Shown piece after piece: positions 46,701 to 60,766 of a DNA stretch of 64,000 nucleotides. The stretch lies in NCBI RefSeq assembly GCF_000237925.1, contig NC_031498.1:13679906-13743905 (forward strand). Direction: 5' to 3'. Made by a program: the position numbers and the translations under genes. A model generated the notes under the pieces. The model made no database searches and was not told where the DNA came from. It saw nothing but the letters and a program-made list of their open reading frames with translations. Each line of letters begins with the position of its first letter. Positions within the stretch are counted from its first letter, which is position 1. This stretch comes from Schistosoma mansoni. Taxonomy: Eukaryota; Platyhelminthes; Trematoda; Strigeidida; Schistosomatidae.

Positions 46701-49190
46701 AGCCTGAGAATATCCACAACAGGTTTTAAGACGTCAGGGATATTTCGTGGCTGTCAACGCTGTTGTTCGTATCACTTTCATAATCAGATGAACCAACACC
46801 AGTCAAACCACAAGTCAGAAATGGAGGAGTTCGAAAATATATTTTAAATGTAGTTGGTAGGTCGTGAATTGTGTGACCTAACCTGGCTAGTTGTCGCCAG
46901 GTATGTGTAACACGGAGTACCCACTAGTGATCTGCTGCCTCTGTGTGACCGGATGCCTTCGGATACGGCGTATCTGGTGAAACTAATGGGGTAATCATAA
47001 GTTTCGTAGACATACAAAACTATTTATCTTGAAGATTTACTTACCGTTACACATTAGGCTTCATATTTGTGCATCAAGAACTGCTTAATGTATTTGTAGG
47101 GCAGGTGAAATGTCACGGCCTTAACCAAATCATCCGACGATCAGGTCATTAAACACCAAACAGTCCACTTATCCTCGTCAAGGTCAGTATCAATCAACGC
47201 TTATCAACCGATTGCACGCCACGAACTTGCCCAAGCGTCAGTGGTCAAACTGTCCTCCGTTCACCTACCTTCAATAATGTGTTTGTGTTGTAAAGCCAAC
47301 AATGTGGCAATAGTACCTGTATCCAGGGTAAAGGTAATCCTCATTAGATAATAATCCTGAGTTGTGACTTTGATGTGAGTATTTACGTCCAAGTTTTGCT
47401 CTCATCCACTTATGGAGCACGGTCGATCGACCGACTCATGATTAACGGCCTCAGATAACAAAAAAACCAAATTCAAATTCAGGTACCAAAGTTTACCTGT
47501 AAATTATAAGTAATCAAAGCAAATACATCGCCCTCCAATTTTTAGACTTCCCGAGCAAAATTTCCAGAATACCGAACTGTCACATCCAAGGTTTTTCTTT
47601 ATTTTGTTACTGAATCACAATAAAATCAAACTCTAATTGAGACACCAAAGTTTATCCACAACTTACAAATAATCCACCCAAATATCGCCCCGATAATAAT
47701 TATAACAGTCACGAAAGAAACCTTCATTTTTTTAGGTTCCTAGAGCAAAACCTTACAAATACTGAACTAAAGACAAAGAGAAACCAAAATGTCCGAAGTC
47801 AGAGATAGAAACAAGCAAGTTAGAAGTTGAGTGCAACGAGCGCATTCAGAATAGTGAACTTATTAATATCTAATATAACTGCCTTTATTCAGTCGAATAT
47901 TTTCAGTTCTTCTTGTGACAGTAAGTTAAGTTACAATATTCCCGTTCGAGTCATATCGGCTCCCAATCATCGGCAGAAATCACCTATGTTAGTGATCTAA
48001 ATATTCCTTCTCTTCCATCCGAGGTGTCCTAAAGGTAATAAACCGACGTAGCCGACGTTTGTTTGATATATCCGGTAGATAAAGGTCCTCCGTTCAATCC
48101 TATCTGGTGCTCAAAGGTGGATTGTCCTGAACATAGGTTGGTTATAATGGGATCGAACTGTAGATGGCATCGAGTTGCGATTGACTATGATCACCACTTT
48201 AGGAAGGTTACGTGCCAGAAATGGAGTTGGATCCCTCTGTAAGCCAAAAACCAGGAGGAAGTTGACGGTCGCAATAAGATATATTTGTTGGCGATCTCGT
48301 GGTATCGAAAGAATACCGAGACGTGCTGAAGTTTACAAGCGGGACTACGGAGCGTACTCAAGTTCGTGCAAGGTCACAGGCAACAGAAGAAAGTGAGTCT
48401 TTGGCACACTTAAACAAGCAAGTACGGTAAAACAGCCACTGATACAATTGGTTATAATAATAATTGTTTCCATCATACCAATCGCCTTCTCGTCACAAAA
48501 GTAGGTCGCTACAGGACAATCGAGATTTTAAGTATCTTCCAATAAAATGACCAGAAAACAAACGATAGAGGGAATGATGTTGGCTTAGAGGAAAGATTTA
48601 CCTGATTGTGTTCAGAAGCAGTATAAAAAATAACCTTTTTGCCTGATTGATAAGACAGTGTAGCAAGCTAGTATAGGTGCTTTACAAAGTAACTCCAGAT
48701 AGCTAGCCTTTGGTAAAATCAACATGGTTAGGGTCAATTCCGAATCCTTAAGAGAACACTTATTGTAGAAAACCACCGACCACCGAATTTTATAAGGTAT
48801 GAAACCAAGAGCCAAACAAGATTACGTAGAATCACATTTCTGTCATTACTCAGATTGGTAAGTTAGGAAAGTGCAAGAACACGTTTTTCTACACCATATT
48901 TTTGTTTTACTCCTTACTCGTTCATCGACTTGTCACATATATTTTTATCAGCTGAGGGTTACACTTTGTTGTCTTGCACTTTATTCCCCCATGGATCTTT
49001 CAGCACTAACATCATTTCATATTAATCGAACTCCTTGTACAGTGATATATTATTACTCTTTACTCATATACGTATTAAGTTTATTTTTCCATGTTACAGT
49101 GATGCTTTCCACAACTGTTTTTAAACTTTTTATACTTGCAGTTCACGAGTATTCTAACTCCGAATTTAATTTGCCAGTTGTTATATCTGG
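46700..49190. other. Unassigned stretch upstream of UAP1
   Basis: It contains GC-richer patches (about 46850-47000 and 47100-47330, 48000-48420) suggestive of old insertions. A 73-codon basic frame at 48175-48396 and a 108-codon hydrophobic frame at 48871-49197 have no recognised motif. No exon was identified. Confidence 0.4.
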
Positions 49191-49530
49191 AACTTAGATT
49201 CTCGCTACACCATGTACAACTTGAGCGCTCGAACACTTGAACCCTCCAAGTAGCAAGTTAGGAGACAGAAGACTACTGGGAACGAATCTTATTCCAGTCA
49301 GTGTCAAATATGGTGAAAAACGTTCAGGTATTTATAATTTTTGTTAGAAATGAGATCATCATGACAGTCATCCAATCATCATGCATTAGCTTTAGCATTT
49401 GCCCAATCGTACAGCAACACGTCGGGATCCTGAAATGTTCCTCCAAAAGATGATTGGATGGGATGTCCTCGGCTCTTTCCGAGCTTCTCAGGGCCTCCTT
49501 AAGTTCAACGGGGGTCATCCCTACAGTCTG
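49190..49530 (-). repeat. Dispersed repeat E, copy 1
   Basis: The minus strand matches 58262-58615 on the plus strand. Landmarks are a GAGAAGCTCGGAAAGAGCCG coding-like block, an ACATCCCATCCAATCA block, TAGTCTTCTGTCTCC, and GAGCGCTCAAGT. Its minus-strand frame reads VELKEALRSSERAEDIPSNH, of unknown family. Confidence 0.6.
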
Positions 49531-50219
49531 TCAAGCAGTTCTACGGCTGTGCTTAATAAAAACGCGATTCCCCGCTACTTGGAGTAGGAAGTATAGGTAT
49601 GACTGGATTAAGCATCGTGACCAATGTAAGTTTAACTTGCATGGATCTTATTTCAACAGGAACACAAACCGTTGACAGTAATTTGCTAACCGCACCAGTT
49701 AAAACAAGCGCCAAAAGAGGCTAGTATCGAGGTGGCAGTTGATGAAGGAGTGAGTGGGTCGATGACGAGCAATGAGAGCGGTATACGGTAGTTACCCAGC
49801 TAGGAGAAGTTGACGTTTATTGAAACGAATCATCACGCGAGTTGGATATGTCTATCCAACAACACACGGAACTGAATAAGAACCTCATAACTGTCATACC
49901 TAGCAATACTAAATGATTAACGTCTATTTCCAAAGCAAATGAGAGGAGGGATACAAGAGCAAACCTGAGGGAAAAAATGGAAACAAAATGTGAATAAAGA
50001 GGGATTACCTATTTTGCTCCTTAACGTGGACTAATTGCAGAAGTGTCCCCCTGAATGGCTAGTTTCTGGACATATTTGCGCTAAGTATGTAATGTTCAGT
50101 CTTTGCTAGATTTACTTCCAGCTTAAAAGTAAGTTGGGACCTGGAGGAGTGCGGAGAGCAGTGTGTGAAAGAATCTACAAGAAGAGAGGACAAGAGAAAT
50201 GTGAACCGACGGCTAAGTG

Positions 50220-50685
50220 AGTATGCAGAGGCTGGTACTGTGTCAAACCCACATAGGTTATTCCAGCCTCTGGACAAATCAATCTGTTCATTCTTGTAGA
50301 GCTATATCTTGGCCTTGTCAATTATTCGCTTATCAACCTCGACTGTTTTCATGCAAGCGTATGCGTGTGCACTTCTTATTCTACTCATCAAGTGCCTGTA
50401 ACTTACTTTTGTCTGATTATAAATATCGATTTACGCTTGGTTAAACTGAGTTGGCTGACACGCCTTCTCCATTGCGCTTCATCTTGTTTTGCTCCTTTTA
50501 CCGATCAACGATTGTACGAAATATACGTATTCCGTCCTAGGATTTTTCTTGTTTAATTCCGTTATTCACCAACGCGGTTTAAGTCGATGATTATATATGA
50601 GGGTAGCAAGGATGTATATTTCGACAGCAACCACTCAATAACGATCATTTATTCAATCTAACTACAGTTAGATATCGTGCCACTA
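50220..50685 (+). repeat. Dispersed repeat A, copy 3
   Basis: Collinear with 23340-23805 throughout. Frames of 60-75 codons within it also occur, changed, in the other copies and are repeat-encoded. Confidence 0.65.
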
Positions 50686-50689
50686 AACG

Positions 50690-53600
50690 TACATGTGGTG
50701 CGCCTACATCTAGTATTGAAAGTTTTCAACAACTACAAGTATTATAAACATGATATTCTGGCAAACTGATGATCGATATTTGAAGCTGGTAGCATACGAT
50801 TTCGAATGCGTTATAAGTATTATGTTTAAAGTTGACTCTAGTATGAACGACCTTTCGGCTATTATATCACACATGATAATACAATCGACCATATTAATTA
50901 AACAATATATTGAACAAAGTAACAAGTTGATATGACGAAGACTCTTGGGTTTAGTTTTTGTTTATCATAAGAGGTCTTCCAAAACCGACTGCTAACACAT
51001 TTTAAAAATCTTACGCCATCAATTTAATTTGCGTACTTTCATGCTTCCAAATATGATTACTAATTATCTTTTTTCCTCTGATCAAATGAAATCAGTAAAC
51101 GTCAGTAACAGAGTTCGGAGACACAAGGCAACAGTTAAACTCTTAGACGTCCTCGGTTGTGGATGAGGCTTTCTGTAGAAAATCCGCATATTTGTCCACT
51201 CAACTTCTCGGAAATGGACACGAAGAACAAATGTGAACACTATGTTAATTGATCGATTATCAAGTGTAAAGTCCTGTTCTACTGTTGTTAGAAACACATG
51301 CATTAATGATGTGTAGACAATTTGCAGACAGCTGAAGATCTAGTCGTTTTGGTTCGAAAAATGTCCGACTACGATGCCAGTCATTTAAAGGAAAGGAATA
51401 TAATATCGCTCAACACGAAGAATTCTAAAAGGTGAATACGGTAGTCATTTCATTCTTTGAAGAGGGGCCGCAAGAGATAAATAAGGTTTTCTCGATAATT
51501 TTGTGAACACAGATGTTGGAGATGATTTCAAGCATAGCTGTCAAAGTTAAGGCTTCTGGATACTACCATATACATGACACATTCCATAATACTCTACGAA
51601 ACCTTGCGTAGCCATCCCCTTTCGTTCACTTGGCACTTAAACCTAAAGGGGTCCTGAAGAGCGCCGATTTTATTGTTGGATTTGGAATAAAGCCTTTTTA
51701 GTCATTTTAAGTCATTAATCTCATCGACAATAAAATTTAGATCAAGTAAATTGTGAGATTTAATGACTTCTCTACCCAACGTTACTTCTGTGACGAGAGA
51801 AACAAACTAAGTAAGCGTTATCAAAAACGGAAGGATAATGTATATACCAATACCTATTTGTTGTTAGTATTCTTATAAAATCTCTAAAATTTCTGTAAAA
51901 AGACGTCTTTCAACCCATAATTCTAAGTCTGGTCTATGGTTTGGAAAAGTTCGTTACCTTGAAAGAAAGAAAGACTGGAAGTTGATCATTTTACGAGTAC
52001 TTACTGGTTGAAACTTTGGGCAAAAATATACATTTCGGCATAAATTCAGTCAAAAAGTAGACTATTCTGCGTTAATGTAGGCTACAAGGCAGACATTTTT
52101 GCATTTTTCCTCATTATTTACATGAAAGTATCTTAGCAAATATCCCCTTTATCTCGGCTGATTTTATCTTTGTTTTCCGTATATTGTTTACTTGAAGAAG
52201 TTTTAATAAAAAAGGTTCGGTTCGTTTCTGATATAAAATTTCCCAATCCGTAGCAAATTAATTAGGCTCAACCACTGTGAGACATTTGTCTTTTCGGGAA
52301 AAAGCTATGGCTGCATAAAATGAACACAGAATGAAGAAGTCGACATCTAGAATTTATCTCGCAATATTTTCCTCCTAGCAGCAGATTAAATCACTTGATT
52401 CTCCTTGTTACCAGCCTACACGTCAATGTCGACGTTTAAGTTTTTCTTTGGAGATGATGACGTAATTCGAGGAAGATAAATGTAGTTTCTAAATAAATTT
52501 CATTAAATATCACTTCAGTCTAAGTTTCAGTTCATTGCCTTACTGAGAAGTCAGTCCACAGGTTGGTGAATATGACTTTGTTTCAGGACTAACAATGGTT
52601 CACAACACATTTGCTCCTCATATTTAAAATCCTTTGTTCTGAACAGTCTGTTAAGAATTAATAGTTACATAAAGTAACTCTGAACATCAGCTCCTTTGTA
52701 AAAACTGCAATAAAATAATAGAAGCAATTATTCCAATTAACCATGTTGTACGTATTCTATTAGAGTTTATTCATGAAAATGGTGAGCATACAACAAAAAC
52801 AAACTGAGGCAAATAACATTTCCAAGTTTAGTTAGCAAGAACGTTTAAACACAACAGAACGTCTTTTTTATGGATTGATGAATTTTACTGGACCTAAAAA
52901 CCTTAATCACTAATACTTTTCACTTTAAGTTTTATTTTCTTTCTTAGAAAATATTTTCGAAAAATTTCATTGGGATAAAATAGTTATTACAAGATATCCG
53001 TAGAATAACTATGACTTATAATAGATTGCATTTGAACTCCTTAAAACCAATAAAGGTGTTTGGTATGTGAATTTATATGGGTATTCCAGCCTTCGTGCTA
53101 TCCTTTACATTGTTCTTAGCCCCTATTATATATATACTCAGTTGGTAAATAATAGTATCTAACGATCTTCCTATGGGCATTTGTAGAGATGTTTTGAGCC
53201 GGGTCAGAAAAAATCACTAAAGAATAACAGAAAAATAAGTTAAAATATTATAATGAATACTATAATTAAATAATGTACTTACTGAAGTAAAGAAAGTCGT
53301 CTTACATTTGGAGTATTCTTGGTTTGTTCAGTGCCATGTGTTCAGTTGAGAGACCTAAATAATAAAATTGAAAAATAATCCTGTAGATATTTTGGTAAGT
53401 TAAGTCTTTGGTATATATTCCGGTATAACTAATAATCTAGGCTATCATCAGAACCACTTATTTCGAAGCCTAGATAAACGATAGTATTTTGGACACAGTT
53501 TGGTACAACACTATTAATGAAGAGGAATTTTCTCTATAACCAACTTGTAATAATCTTAAACTTACCAGGCTAGTGAATATTACTATCATACATGAGTCGA

Positions 53601-53980
53601 TAGTCAAAAATAGTATGAAAGATTGATACTTACAAACGTTTATTGAAATGAAGTACAAACATTTTTTTGATAATTACACTCTAAAGATTCAAGAGATATT
53701 AGCAAAAAGGTAAGAATATGGTTGTTGAAGTTTACTACAACATAACAAAGTGTTACAATTTTCTTAGAAATGTCATGTAGTATTTTGCCAACAGACTTTT
53801 TTTTCCATGATAAAGTACACCCGCGATTCGAATCTGCAATCACTAATTTGGCTAATGTGTAACAGTATTAAGATTAGTTTCTTAAACTGGAATCATGTAA
53901 TCGGTTTGCTATGTAGGGTGTCGAACCCACACTATACTAAATTTAATTATCGAGATTTATAAATGTTCATCTTCAATTTA
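50690..53980. other. Unassigned gene-free stretch
   Basis: No recognised genes or repeat families on either strand; AT-rich. Short frames (up to 73 codons) have no support. Confidence 0.45.
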
Positions 53981-53983
53981 AAT

Positions 53984-54157
53984 AAACGGAATACATTACT
54001 TACTTACTTACTTACGCCTGTTACCCCTCATCGAGGAGCATAGGCTGCTCACCAGCATCCTCCGTCCAACTCTGTCCTGAGCCTTCCTTCCCAGTTTTTT
54101 CCCGTAGAAAAGCTAACTCGCTAAAAAAAACGCTAACCAGAAAAAAACGGAATACAT
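53984..54157 (-). mobile_element. Short RTE derivative E with 13-base target-site duplication
   Basis: A 148-base insert (53997-54144) is flanked by perfect repeats AAACGGAATACAT at 53984-53996 and 54145-54157. On the minus strand it has only the family head (TTCTGGTTAGCG, AGCGAGTTAGCTTTTCTACGG) joined to about 75 bases of the RTE 3' end (GGACAGAGTTGGACGG, GGTAACAGGCG) and a TAAG tail of about five units. It has no coding capacity and must have been copied in trans. The perfect target-site duplication suggests a relatively recent insertion. Confidence 0.9.
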
Positions 54158-54159
54158 AC

Positions 54160-57100
54160 TAACAATTAAAATGATCAAAAGCTTTAAATAAGCCAAAACC
54201 CAAAAGGCAGTGAGGAATCTGGGAGCGGAGTATAAATCACTAGACGGAAATATCATCAACATATTTGACGTTTACTATAATGGGCCAATAAACCCTGTTC
54301 AAATAAATGGGACTATTTTAATACTAGTAAGTAGTACAACTAAAACAAAATAATAATTCGAGAATAAGTGGACTAAGGAAATGAATCTTCAAGAATTTCG
54401 TATTTCTGTCAGATATATTGTTTTTGTTAGATATACGCAAACGCATGTGTTTTATTTGGCGTTTTGTCATGAATGCTAGACTCATATGCTACTAGTCTAC
54501 TAAAGTGACTGGTTTCACACTTGATAATGTGCAAAAAAAGATAAGTGAAATAACCAACTGCTTCTTTTTTATTATATCATAACAAAGTGCCTTGAAGATT
54601 TGTTGTAGTGTTCGACATTCCCGAACCTGTTGCAAATTAAACCACTAGGTTTACACTTTAGTGGGCTATGTGGTCAGAGGGAACAGTTACCTACTCATGC
54701 AACTATTAATCTACCACTATAGGCTTGAGAATTAAGGGATTTCTTTCAATGTTAAATGAAATCTATTCTTAAATATGGAGTAATATTCAGAATTTTGTAA
54801 TGGAATTTCCAAAATACGTATAATATTTTAACTATGTTAGCTTGGCATTAACTATACAAAACTGATTCTATTTAATCCTAACATATCAGTTATTTTTTGA
54901 CAGTTCAGTGTAACTCATAATTTTAGTGTGTTTTGTTCAATCCAATTTAATGACTGGAAATTGACAAAATGTTTGAAACAGTTGTTTTTGGATTTATGCG
55001 TTTTTCAAATAAATTTATTGTACTTCAGATCTATACAATTTAAGCACTATGAAATGTGGTCAGTTATGCTCATTATAGTGGAATTATTAGTGCACGAAAT
55101 GAAAGTCAGTAAGTAGTTTGGATTTATTGGTTTCAGGCATCTATTTACTGTGGAGTTAAAAGTTTACAATAATTACTCATTTTACTTCCTTTTTATATAT
55201 TATCCCCTTATAATCTGGCCAAATGAAATAACAGTGATTAACTGCACACATTGTGTTAGGTTAGAAAATTTTTATTCATAATAAAGATTGTGTACATGAA
55301 CTGTTAATGTCCGTCAAAAGTTCAAACATGGAAGTCGACCGAATTGAAAGATCCCATAGACTCTTGGAACACAGAGTTCTGATAACCTCCTACATTGACG
55401 TTTTGTTATTATGTACTCCATTGTTAAGTTAAATACTTTAACAGAATTTAATGGGTTGTAAGGTTGATGAGGAACTATGCTAGTCAGGTATTTGTTCTGT
55501 TTAATTTACACGGTACTGAAAAAAATAAATCCATAAATAAACATTTATAAATAATGAGGGAAAAGTTGTTTTCTTAGTTAACTTCTTTGGCAAAAATAAA
55601 ACAAATATCGGACATTCAGGTTCATTTGAGTATATGTTGTCTTCTTATCAATAAGTCAATACATGTAAATTCGCACTTATGCTGTCAATTTATTTACAAT
55701 ATACAATTATCCCTACTAAATATCATTGACGAGTTACTCTTACTACTGGATTCTTTCACACTAAATATTATAAAATACTACGAAACGTCTGTGGAAATCA
55801 TCTACAGGTTTACCACCCGCAAGTATAGTATCCTTATTTACTTGGGTATTCATCAAAGCTAGTTTAACTTGAAGAGGATTATCAGCATTTCATACTTTTT
55901 AACCTCAGAAATTGTACACATTGACTTACATATTTAATTACTGATAATTCGATTTAAGAAACGATGAAGGCTTATTTATTTTCTCTATGAATATTACTGA
56001 TATTATTAGTATGCCGTTCATAGAACTATCGAAGACTAAAATTAATCGCATTTGCATAAAAGTAATTGAATTTATTGTTTCTGATAGCTAATTCATGTGA
56101 ATTATCTTTAGCACAAACGAATCTTCAATTGGTCACCTTAAATATATTAAGATATTCATAATTTTAGTGAATAAAATGAAGTATAAGTTAATACAGTATA
56201 TGAGAAGATAATAAATAACATTAGGTTTGTTTGTCAAATAGTCAAACATCTTTTTGATACTTGGTAAACTCATGAATTATATTGATTTCGCCTAAAAATT
56301 CATTCCAATGAACACAAACTGGAATATATTGTATCATTTTGTAAAACACGGTAAACCGATGATAGGATTTCTAATTTAAGTGTTTGACTATCAGTTTATG
56401 TCATCCCATATAGAAATATCAGTTAATTTAATGAGAAAAACAATTTCCACTTAGTTGTTCGTTTATATTTTATCAGACTCTGTATTGTTCTAATTGCATA
56501 GCTTACTCTTTTTTGAAAAATTCACTTTTTAATTGGCTTACTGAAACTATTTACACTTTTCAAATTCCTTATCAGATTCAAAATACTTGATGGTGAATAT
56601 TAACATTATTTCAATTTTCCTGAACCTCTCACATGAAACCAAAGGACAAATGTAAAGAAGAATAGGGTCCATCGATAGAATTCGATCATCACTAAGAAGA
56701 ACTCGATGTAAATGACTTTGGTCACTATTAAGCAATCAGTCAATTATAAAGAAGTACAATGTTTTCAATGAATACATAATGTATCAAACTAGCCGCATTC
56801 CCATTGAAGGTAATTTTAATTCTTTAAATTGAAAAAAATATTTATTTTCATGTTCCTGCAATAGTTCGGTTTGGAAATTACAAAAAAAGAATCTTATATT
56901 GAATATTGTGTTACATCCATTTTGTAAATTAATATCGTTCATGAAATAAGAAAATTAAATACATGATTACAAATTTTATTTCACTTATTTTTCATTCATT
57001 GAAAGTTATGTATAAAGTTAGACTGTATGCTAATGAAAGGTGATTTAAGATTAACTACTCAGATGTTGAGAAGCAACATCTCAAGAAACTGTAACCAATG

Positions 57101-57455
57101 GGTTTCAACCATTTCAGGTGTATGAGAGTGACCTATCAACGGTATTGCAATATGGTTGTTTGATACAACGGACTGATTAATTTAGACATGTAAACTGCTG
57201 GGTACCGACTCAGCGGTCTAAAGTTTAAGTAATTGCTGCGAGGCTCTAAGGTATGTGGGTTTTGAATTTTCAGTACTAAGGAATCCCATGTTAGGGTGAA
57301 ACAGCTGTCCAGTGTTTTGCAGTTTCTAATGGTTATCTAACCTAAATCAACACCCGATATAAACTATAAAACATAATAATTAAGCTTCGGTCAATTTGTA
57401 AGCTTTTAAATTTAAAATCAGATTGTATACTAAGTAAAGTTTATTCAACCCTTAC
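54160..57455. other. Gene-free stretch with a weak SINE
   Basis: A degenerate S1-type SINE is visible near 57195-57350 (GACTCAGCGGTCTA head, GAATCCCATGTTAGGGTGAAAC tail). Otherwise AT-rich DNA without recognised content. Confidence 0.45.
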
Positions 57456-57456
57456 T

Positions 57457-57915
57457 ATCAAAATGAAGACAGTTCTACTGTATGGGGCGGAAACCTGGAG
57501 AACTACAAAGGCCATTATCCAGAAGATACAGGTGTTTATCATCAGTTGTCTACGCAAGATACTTCGGATCCGTTGGCTAGACACTATCAGCAATGAACTA
57601 CTGTGGAAGAGAAAAAACCAGATTCCAATGGAGGAAGAAATAATGAAGAAGCGCTGGGAGTGGATGGGACACACATTGGGGAAATCACCCAACTGTGTCA
57701 CAAGACAAACCCTCACATGGAATCCTGAAGGCCAAAGGAAAAGAGGAAGACCAAAGAACACATTACGCCGAGAAATGGAAACAGACATGAGAAGAATGAA
57801 CAAACATTGGATAGAATTAAAAAGGAAGGCCCAGGACAGAGTGGGTTGGAGTATGCTGGTCGGCGGCCTATATTCCATTGGGAGTAACAGGCGTAAGTAA
57901 GTAATCAAGATGAAG
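57457..57915 (+). mobile_element. RTE-type LINE fragment F, 5'-truncated
   Basis: Only the C-terminal coding region is present, in an almost clean frame: [59 protein letters not shown], then GSNRR and a TAAG tail at about 57893. Twelve-base near-identical repeats (57457-57468 and 57904-57915, one mismatch) bracket it as a target-site duplication. The open frame of 145 codons begins within the left repeat and is not a host gene. Confidence 0.85.
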
Positions 57916-58261
57916 TGAAACAATACTGCTTGAATAATTCTTGTGATCTACGAATCTTTAATCGTTCATCAATAAATTTCTTTCTACTGTGGACTATATA
58001 AGTTCGTTTACTATGAATAAATTTTTAAAAATATCCGTAATTTACTGCTTAAAACTTGTAATTTTAATTAGTAAATTCAAGTAGTTTACTAAATAATCTA
58101 TCATCTAAACAGCTATTTGAACAATATATATTTTATTACCGTTAGTGATAGTTTTATTATACTTAGTCAAGTTTTGTAAAATATATTCAATGTTAAATGA
58201 TATGTTACATTGTCATCGTTTTATTATTATTTTGAAAATATTTATAGTTTTATAATGGCAT

Positions 58262-58615
58262 TTTATAAAGACGGCTCGTTGGCAAACTCAAGGAAACCTC
58301 AAGAAGCTCAGAAAGAGTCGAAGACATTTCATCCAATCACCGCTAGAGGGACATCCTAGAATGTCGACATGTAGCTCCCCTATCGAATGAATAAGAAGGC
58401 CCCCCTATGTGTCTATTGGCTGTCCGAAATGATAATTTACCTTCAGTCAAAAACTATAATTACATGAGATTTTGTACTATATTTGACACTGTTTTGGGGA
58501 TAATATTCATACTTACTAGTCTTCTGTCTTCTCATTTTACGACTTCGGAGAGTTCTAACGTTTGAGTGCTCAAGTATTACACGGCATACTAAGAATCTAA
58601 GTTTGAGATATAACA
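58262..58615 (+). repeat. Dispersed repeat E, copy 2
   Basis: Inverted relative to 49190-49530, with the same block order. Divergence is considerable. It could be the end of an LTR element; no target-site repeat was found. Confidence 0.6.
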
Positions 58616-58624
58616 CATTTTATG

Positions 58625-60765
58625 GTAATATTTAAATGAAATGTAGTGGATATGTTTTGTCTTTTTTATTTTACAAAATAGTGTATTTCTTTATTTAACC
58701 TTTTTTAAAAAAAATAAATTATAATCATGTTATACATATCTACTTAGGAAATAGACTATAACAAAAGTTTTATGCATATAGAAAATGGTTGATTAGAATA
58801 TAAGTAATATTTATGTCATGATGAAAATTTTGGCTGACATTCTTGGCCAAAGTATCAAACAAACAAAAAAAACGCAAATAACTTGTCTGAATTTGTGCTC
58901 TTTACGTAAAACAAATTGAGGTCATCTCAAGATATTCTTGATTAGTGGAGTACAAATAAACCATTCCTTTATGATTATTATTATTTACTTGAAAAATTTT
59001 TCATTTAACATGACAGACAAATGAATCATTCATACAATTTACAAATTTCAGTTTTTGACCTAAATGATTCCTTTTTCTTTTTTCCTCCTCCTCCTCCTCC
59101 TCCTCCTCCTCCTCCTTCTTCTTCTTCTTCTTCTCTGTTTTCTCCCATATTCTTTACATCAAAAATGTAAAATTTTACTTCAGGTGTTTATGTTTAATGA
59201 ATTGGAAATTAGTCATTTATATTCTTTTCCATCAGATAGAATACCTTATCAAATCGCTTTTTTTTTTTTGTTTTCACCAGACTATGTGACCTGTTATATA
59301 TCACATATTATATAATCTTCAATTAGACTGACAAATATGAAATTACCTAATTGGTAGTTAAAATTGATATTCAATGGTTTACATTTGTGTTAGTATGTCT
59401 AATGAAAAAAGTTTACAATGTACTACTTTAAATATTGTACATTGGTATAGTCAATCAAGAGAGAAAAATTTTTTTTTAAAAAAAAAAAAGAACAAATGCA
59501 ATGTTCAATGGTTTTATGAGAAGAAAAGGTAAAGAGTGAATGGTTTTGTTTTTTGGCACAAATATATCAAAATAATAAAAAAAAGATTATATTTAGTATT
59601 TTGTAATAAAAGATAATAAAATGCGACAATGTCAAAGAAGATTTGTTTTTGTCTAAAGTTAAGAATATTACCATTCTTCATTAGTTTATACTTTCACATT
59701 TCTGTTCCATATAACTTCTTAGTTATGTTATGTTACTTCATTCCTTTTATCTACCTCTCTATGTTTATGCACTTTGACCTCTAATGATAATAACAATAAC
59801 TATCTAAATAAGACATAAAAACTTATGTTAATACACTGATTTATCACATACATTGTAAAATATGAAAGTGTTTATAATATGCATCTATTTATCTATCCAT
59901 ATCTCATATATAATAATGAAATGTACGTGTTAAGTAAAATGTTAAGAAAGAAAATTTCCAGGTGTTGTAGCACTTTTTGGTATTTCCTATTATGAGTTCG
60001 TTTGATAGACGAAAAATAAAATGCCAATAAGAATGAAATGAATTGTTTGTTGTTTGTTTGTTTGTTTTCAATGTTTTCACAGATAGGAAAGTTTTGTTTT
60101 CGGAAAAACGGTAGCCATTTGTGTGTTTGATGTAAGTCTAAAAAATCTTTTTTTTAAAAAAAAACTAAAAGTGATTAAATTCATAAATAAATAGGGATTT
60201 ATGTTTAAAGTCAAGTTATAAATTAGTGTTATGTTAAAACTATTAGTATGAAGAATATATTGGTAATATCCCAACGAGTAGAAGAGGTGACTTACACTAA
60301 GTTACGAAACGTCAGAAAATCTAATTTTTCAACTCATTGGGATATTACAAATATATTATTTATTTATAACAATCTACCCAATGCCCAATTTATTCAAAAA
60401 TATTAGTATAAAGGCTATTTCAGTTGTCCAGTACGATATATTCTACAGTCATACTCATCTACAAATTTACACTGTCACTATCTGATCAGTTGAGACAAAC
60501 AGAAAAAAGTAAGCTCTTTGATTAAACCATGTTATATCAGAGAAAGAAACTCCACTAAAATCATCTATCTGAATAACAGATCTTCCGCATTAAAATTCAA
60601 ATACAATTATTTGTATTTAGTCCTTACTTTCGAGTAGACAAGTGGCTTAGACGGTGAAGATAAGGCATAATTTTTTATAACCTACTTATACTTGTATTTG
60701 ACTTACCATTCAAACTTGATATGTGGTCTTGTGTAACAAACTGTGTTTGATCTCGTTAGTATACT
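58625..60765. other. Gene-free, simple-sequence-rich stretch
   Basis: AT-rich with poly-A/T runs (near 59470-59490 and 60150-60165) and a (TTTG)n tract near 60045-60066. No exons recognised. The Leu-rich 83-codon frame at 59064 is an artefact of the CTC repeat. Confidence 0.45.
59084..59134 (+). repeat. (CTC)n(TTC)n microsatellite
   Basis: Eleven or so CTC units followed by about six TTC units: a polypyrimidine tract of about 50 bases. Confidence 0.93.
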
Positions 60766-60766
60766 A

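Noticed and set aside
48871-49197. 108-codon hydrophobic frame as a membrane-protein gene
   Set aside because: No homologous copy, no motif, and AT-rich composition favours chance hydrophobic codons.
57441-57923. 160-codon minus-strand frame at 57.4-57.9 kb
   Set aside because: It is the antisense shadow of RTE fragment F.
59064-59315. 83-codon frame starting with a run of leucines
   Set aside because: The leucines come from the CTC microsatellite, and no acceptable domain follows.
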